This document shows positions 31,927 through 32,649 of a stretch of 32,649 bases of DNA, piece after piece. Positions within the stretch are counted from its first letter, which is position 1, and every line of letters begins with the position of its first letter. The position numbers were made by a program, and so were the translations under genes. The stretch comes from Flavobacteriales bacterium TMED96. GTDB taxonomy: Bacteria > Bacteroidota > Bacteroidia > Flavobacteriales > Flavobacteriaceae. Location of the stretch: NCBI GenBank assembly GCA_002171475.2, contig NHEX02000014.1, positions 4,131 through 36,779 of the forward strand, given 5' to 3'. A model generated the notes under the pieces. That model was not told the origin of the DNA and made no database searches. It saw nothing but the letters and a program-made list of their open reading frames with translations.

Positions 31927-32649
31927 TATCTTTCAAACTCTCTATTATGCTTGTAATATGATTTTCGGTAAGATAAGGATGCATTGGTAAACTAACAATT
32001 GTTTGTGATAAATTTTCGGAAACAGGAAAATCTTTTTTCTTATAACCTAAGTACTCAAAAGCTTTCATTAAATGTATTGGAAATTTATAATATACTACTG
32101 ATGGAATTTTATTTTTTTGAAGTCTATTAATTAAAGTATTTCTTTTTTCATTTGATCCTAATACGATTGAAAATAAAGCATGAGCAGATTGATATTCTTT
32201 TGGATGATATTGTGCATTATTCAAATACTTACGATAGTTATCATTGACGATATTTCTCATTTCAAGCTCTTCATCAAAAATTGTAAGCTTTTCTAATATA
32301 ACTGCTGCTTGAATACTATCAAATCTTCCATTTAGACCAATTCTTTCACTATTATAACGATCGGTTTTAGTTCCATGAATTCTAATGGCTTTACATTCCT
32401 CTGCCAAAGTATCATCATTGGTAAAAATTGCACCACCATCTCCATAACACCCAAGAGGTTTAGCTGGGTAAAATGATGTTGCAGCAATATCCCCAAAAGT
32501 ACCAACCTTTTTATCTCTGATAGAACCTCCAAAACTTTGTGCTGCATCCTCGATAACTTTCAAATTATATTTTTTAGCGATTTTATCAATTAGCCTATAT
32601 CGTGCAGGCAATCCAAATAAATCTACAGGGATGATTGCTTTTGGTTTGA
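31919..32649 (-). CDS. DegT/DnrJ/EryC1/StrS-family sugar aminotransferase (WbpE-like), 5' truncated
   Basis: The frame is open to the window edge, giving 242 C-terminal residues. Visible blocks are AIIPVDLFGLPA, VIEDAAQSFGG (Asp contacting PLP), ATSFYPAKPLGCYGDGGA with the Schiff-base lysine in YPAK, RIHGTKTDRYN and GLNGRFDSIQAA, then VSLPMHPYLTENHI near the end. These match the WbpE/ArnB-type aminotransferases that act on 3- or 4-keto sugar nucleotides. The N-terminal substrate-binding part lies beyond the window. It is clearly different from the aminotransferase at 2518-3678 (SFYPAK versus SFCQDK). It precedes and overlaps the RmlB-like gene by 8 bases. Confidence 0.93.
   Translation of the reverse strand, partial: KPKAIIPVDLFGLPARYRLIDKIAKKYNLKVIEDAAQSFGGSIRDKKVGTFGDIAATSFYPAKPLGCYGDGGAIFTNDDTLAEECKAIRIHGTKTDRYNSERIGLNGRFDSIQAAVILEKLTIFDEELEMRNIVNDNYRKYLNNAQYHPKEYQSAHALFSIVLGSNEKRNTLINRLQKNKIPSVVYYKFPIHLMKAFEYLGYKKKDFPVSENLSQTIVSLPMHPYLTENHITSIIESLKDNE

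Noticed and set aside
1-32649. CRISPR arrays, insertion sequences, transposases, rRNA
   Set aside because: No spaced direct repeats, transposase motifs or rRNA-like stretches were found on either strand.

Overview
This is a very AT-rich (by eye roughly 30% G+C), densely packed chromosomal segment from a Gram-negative bacterium. It is almost entirely a surface-glycan (capsule, O-antigen or exopolysaccharide) biosynthesis and export region. Outer-membrane parts (a Wza-like SLBB exporter, a Wzi-like barrel) and a lipoprotein M1 peptidase show an outer membrane. The low G+C, the tight gene overlaps and the protein style fit marine lineages such as Marinimicrobia/SAR406 or Bacteroidota. Clear Shine-Dalgarno sequences before several genes argue mildly against a typical Bacteroidota. 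I cannot fix the taxon from sequence alone.

Layout. (1) 1-744, plus: the 3' part of an FAD-dependent oxidoreductase of the L-2-hydroxyglutarate oxidase type. (2) 6977 down to 719, minus: a six-gene cassette with UDP-GlcNAc 2-epimerase, GT4 glycosyltransferase, PglC-like initiating phosphosugar transferase, hexapeptide acetyltransferase, DegT aminotransferase and a membrane-anchored Rossmann-SDR fusion. (3) 7039-13889, plus: GT4 glycosyltransferase, AsnB-like amidotransferase, two-domain oxidoreductase and heparinase II/III-like protein. (4) 20912 down to 13886, minus: short UDP-sugar dehydrogenase, APS-kinase-like kinase, small nucleotidyltransferase, Wzz, Wzx, Wzy and a second AsnB-like amidotransferase. 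(5) 21023-25788, plus: a CAT-anticodon tRNA followed 3 nt later by a class IV aminotransferase, a sulfotransferase-like protein, a small membrane protein, an M1 peptidase lipoprotein and a Wzi-like outer-membrane barrel. (6) 32649 down to 25777, minus: DegT aminotransferase (5' cut by the window), RmlB-like dehydratase, Wza-like exporter, phosphoglycerate mutase, heptose-7-phosphate kinase (HldE N-domain type), UDP-sugar 4-epimerase and a GmhA-like isomerase broken by a frameshift.

How the genes fit together (inference). The first minus cassette makes an amino/acetamido sugar and loads it on undecaprenyl phosphate. GT4 enzymes extend it. The UDP-sugar dehydrogenase plus two AsnB homologues could make uronic acids and their amides. 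Wzx, Wzy and Wzz flip and polymerise the repeat unit, and Wza and Wzi export or anchor it. GmhA and HldA would feed a heptose. A Wzc-type tyrosine kinase, GmhB and the heptose nucleotidyltransferase are not in the window.

Most interesting points. The only two 10-nt homopolymers I found are at 18288-18297 and 26131-26140. Each sits exactly where a reading frame breaks (flippase 5' end and GmhA), and in both cases a 9-nt tract would restore the frame. A three-gene set of short dehydrogenase, APS-kinase-like kinase and HxGH nucleotidyltransferase looks like a dedicated, unassigned activation pathway. An aminotransferase start codon lies 3 nt behind a tRNA, and that enzyme lacks the expected PLP-N1 glutamate. 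A WbpM/PglF-like membrane scaffold carries a different SDR catalytic domain with YxxxR instead of YxxxK. There is no gene-free stretch over 300 bases; the longest is the 110-base gap 20913-21022.
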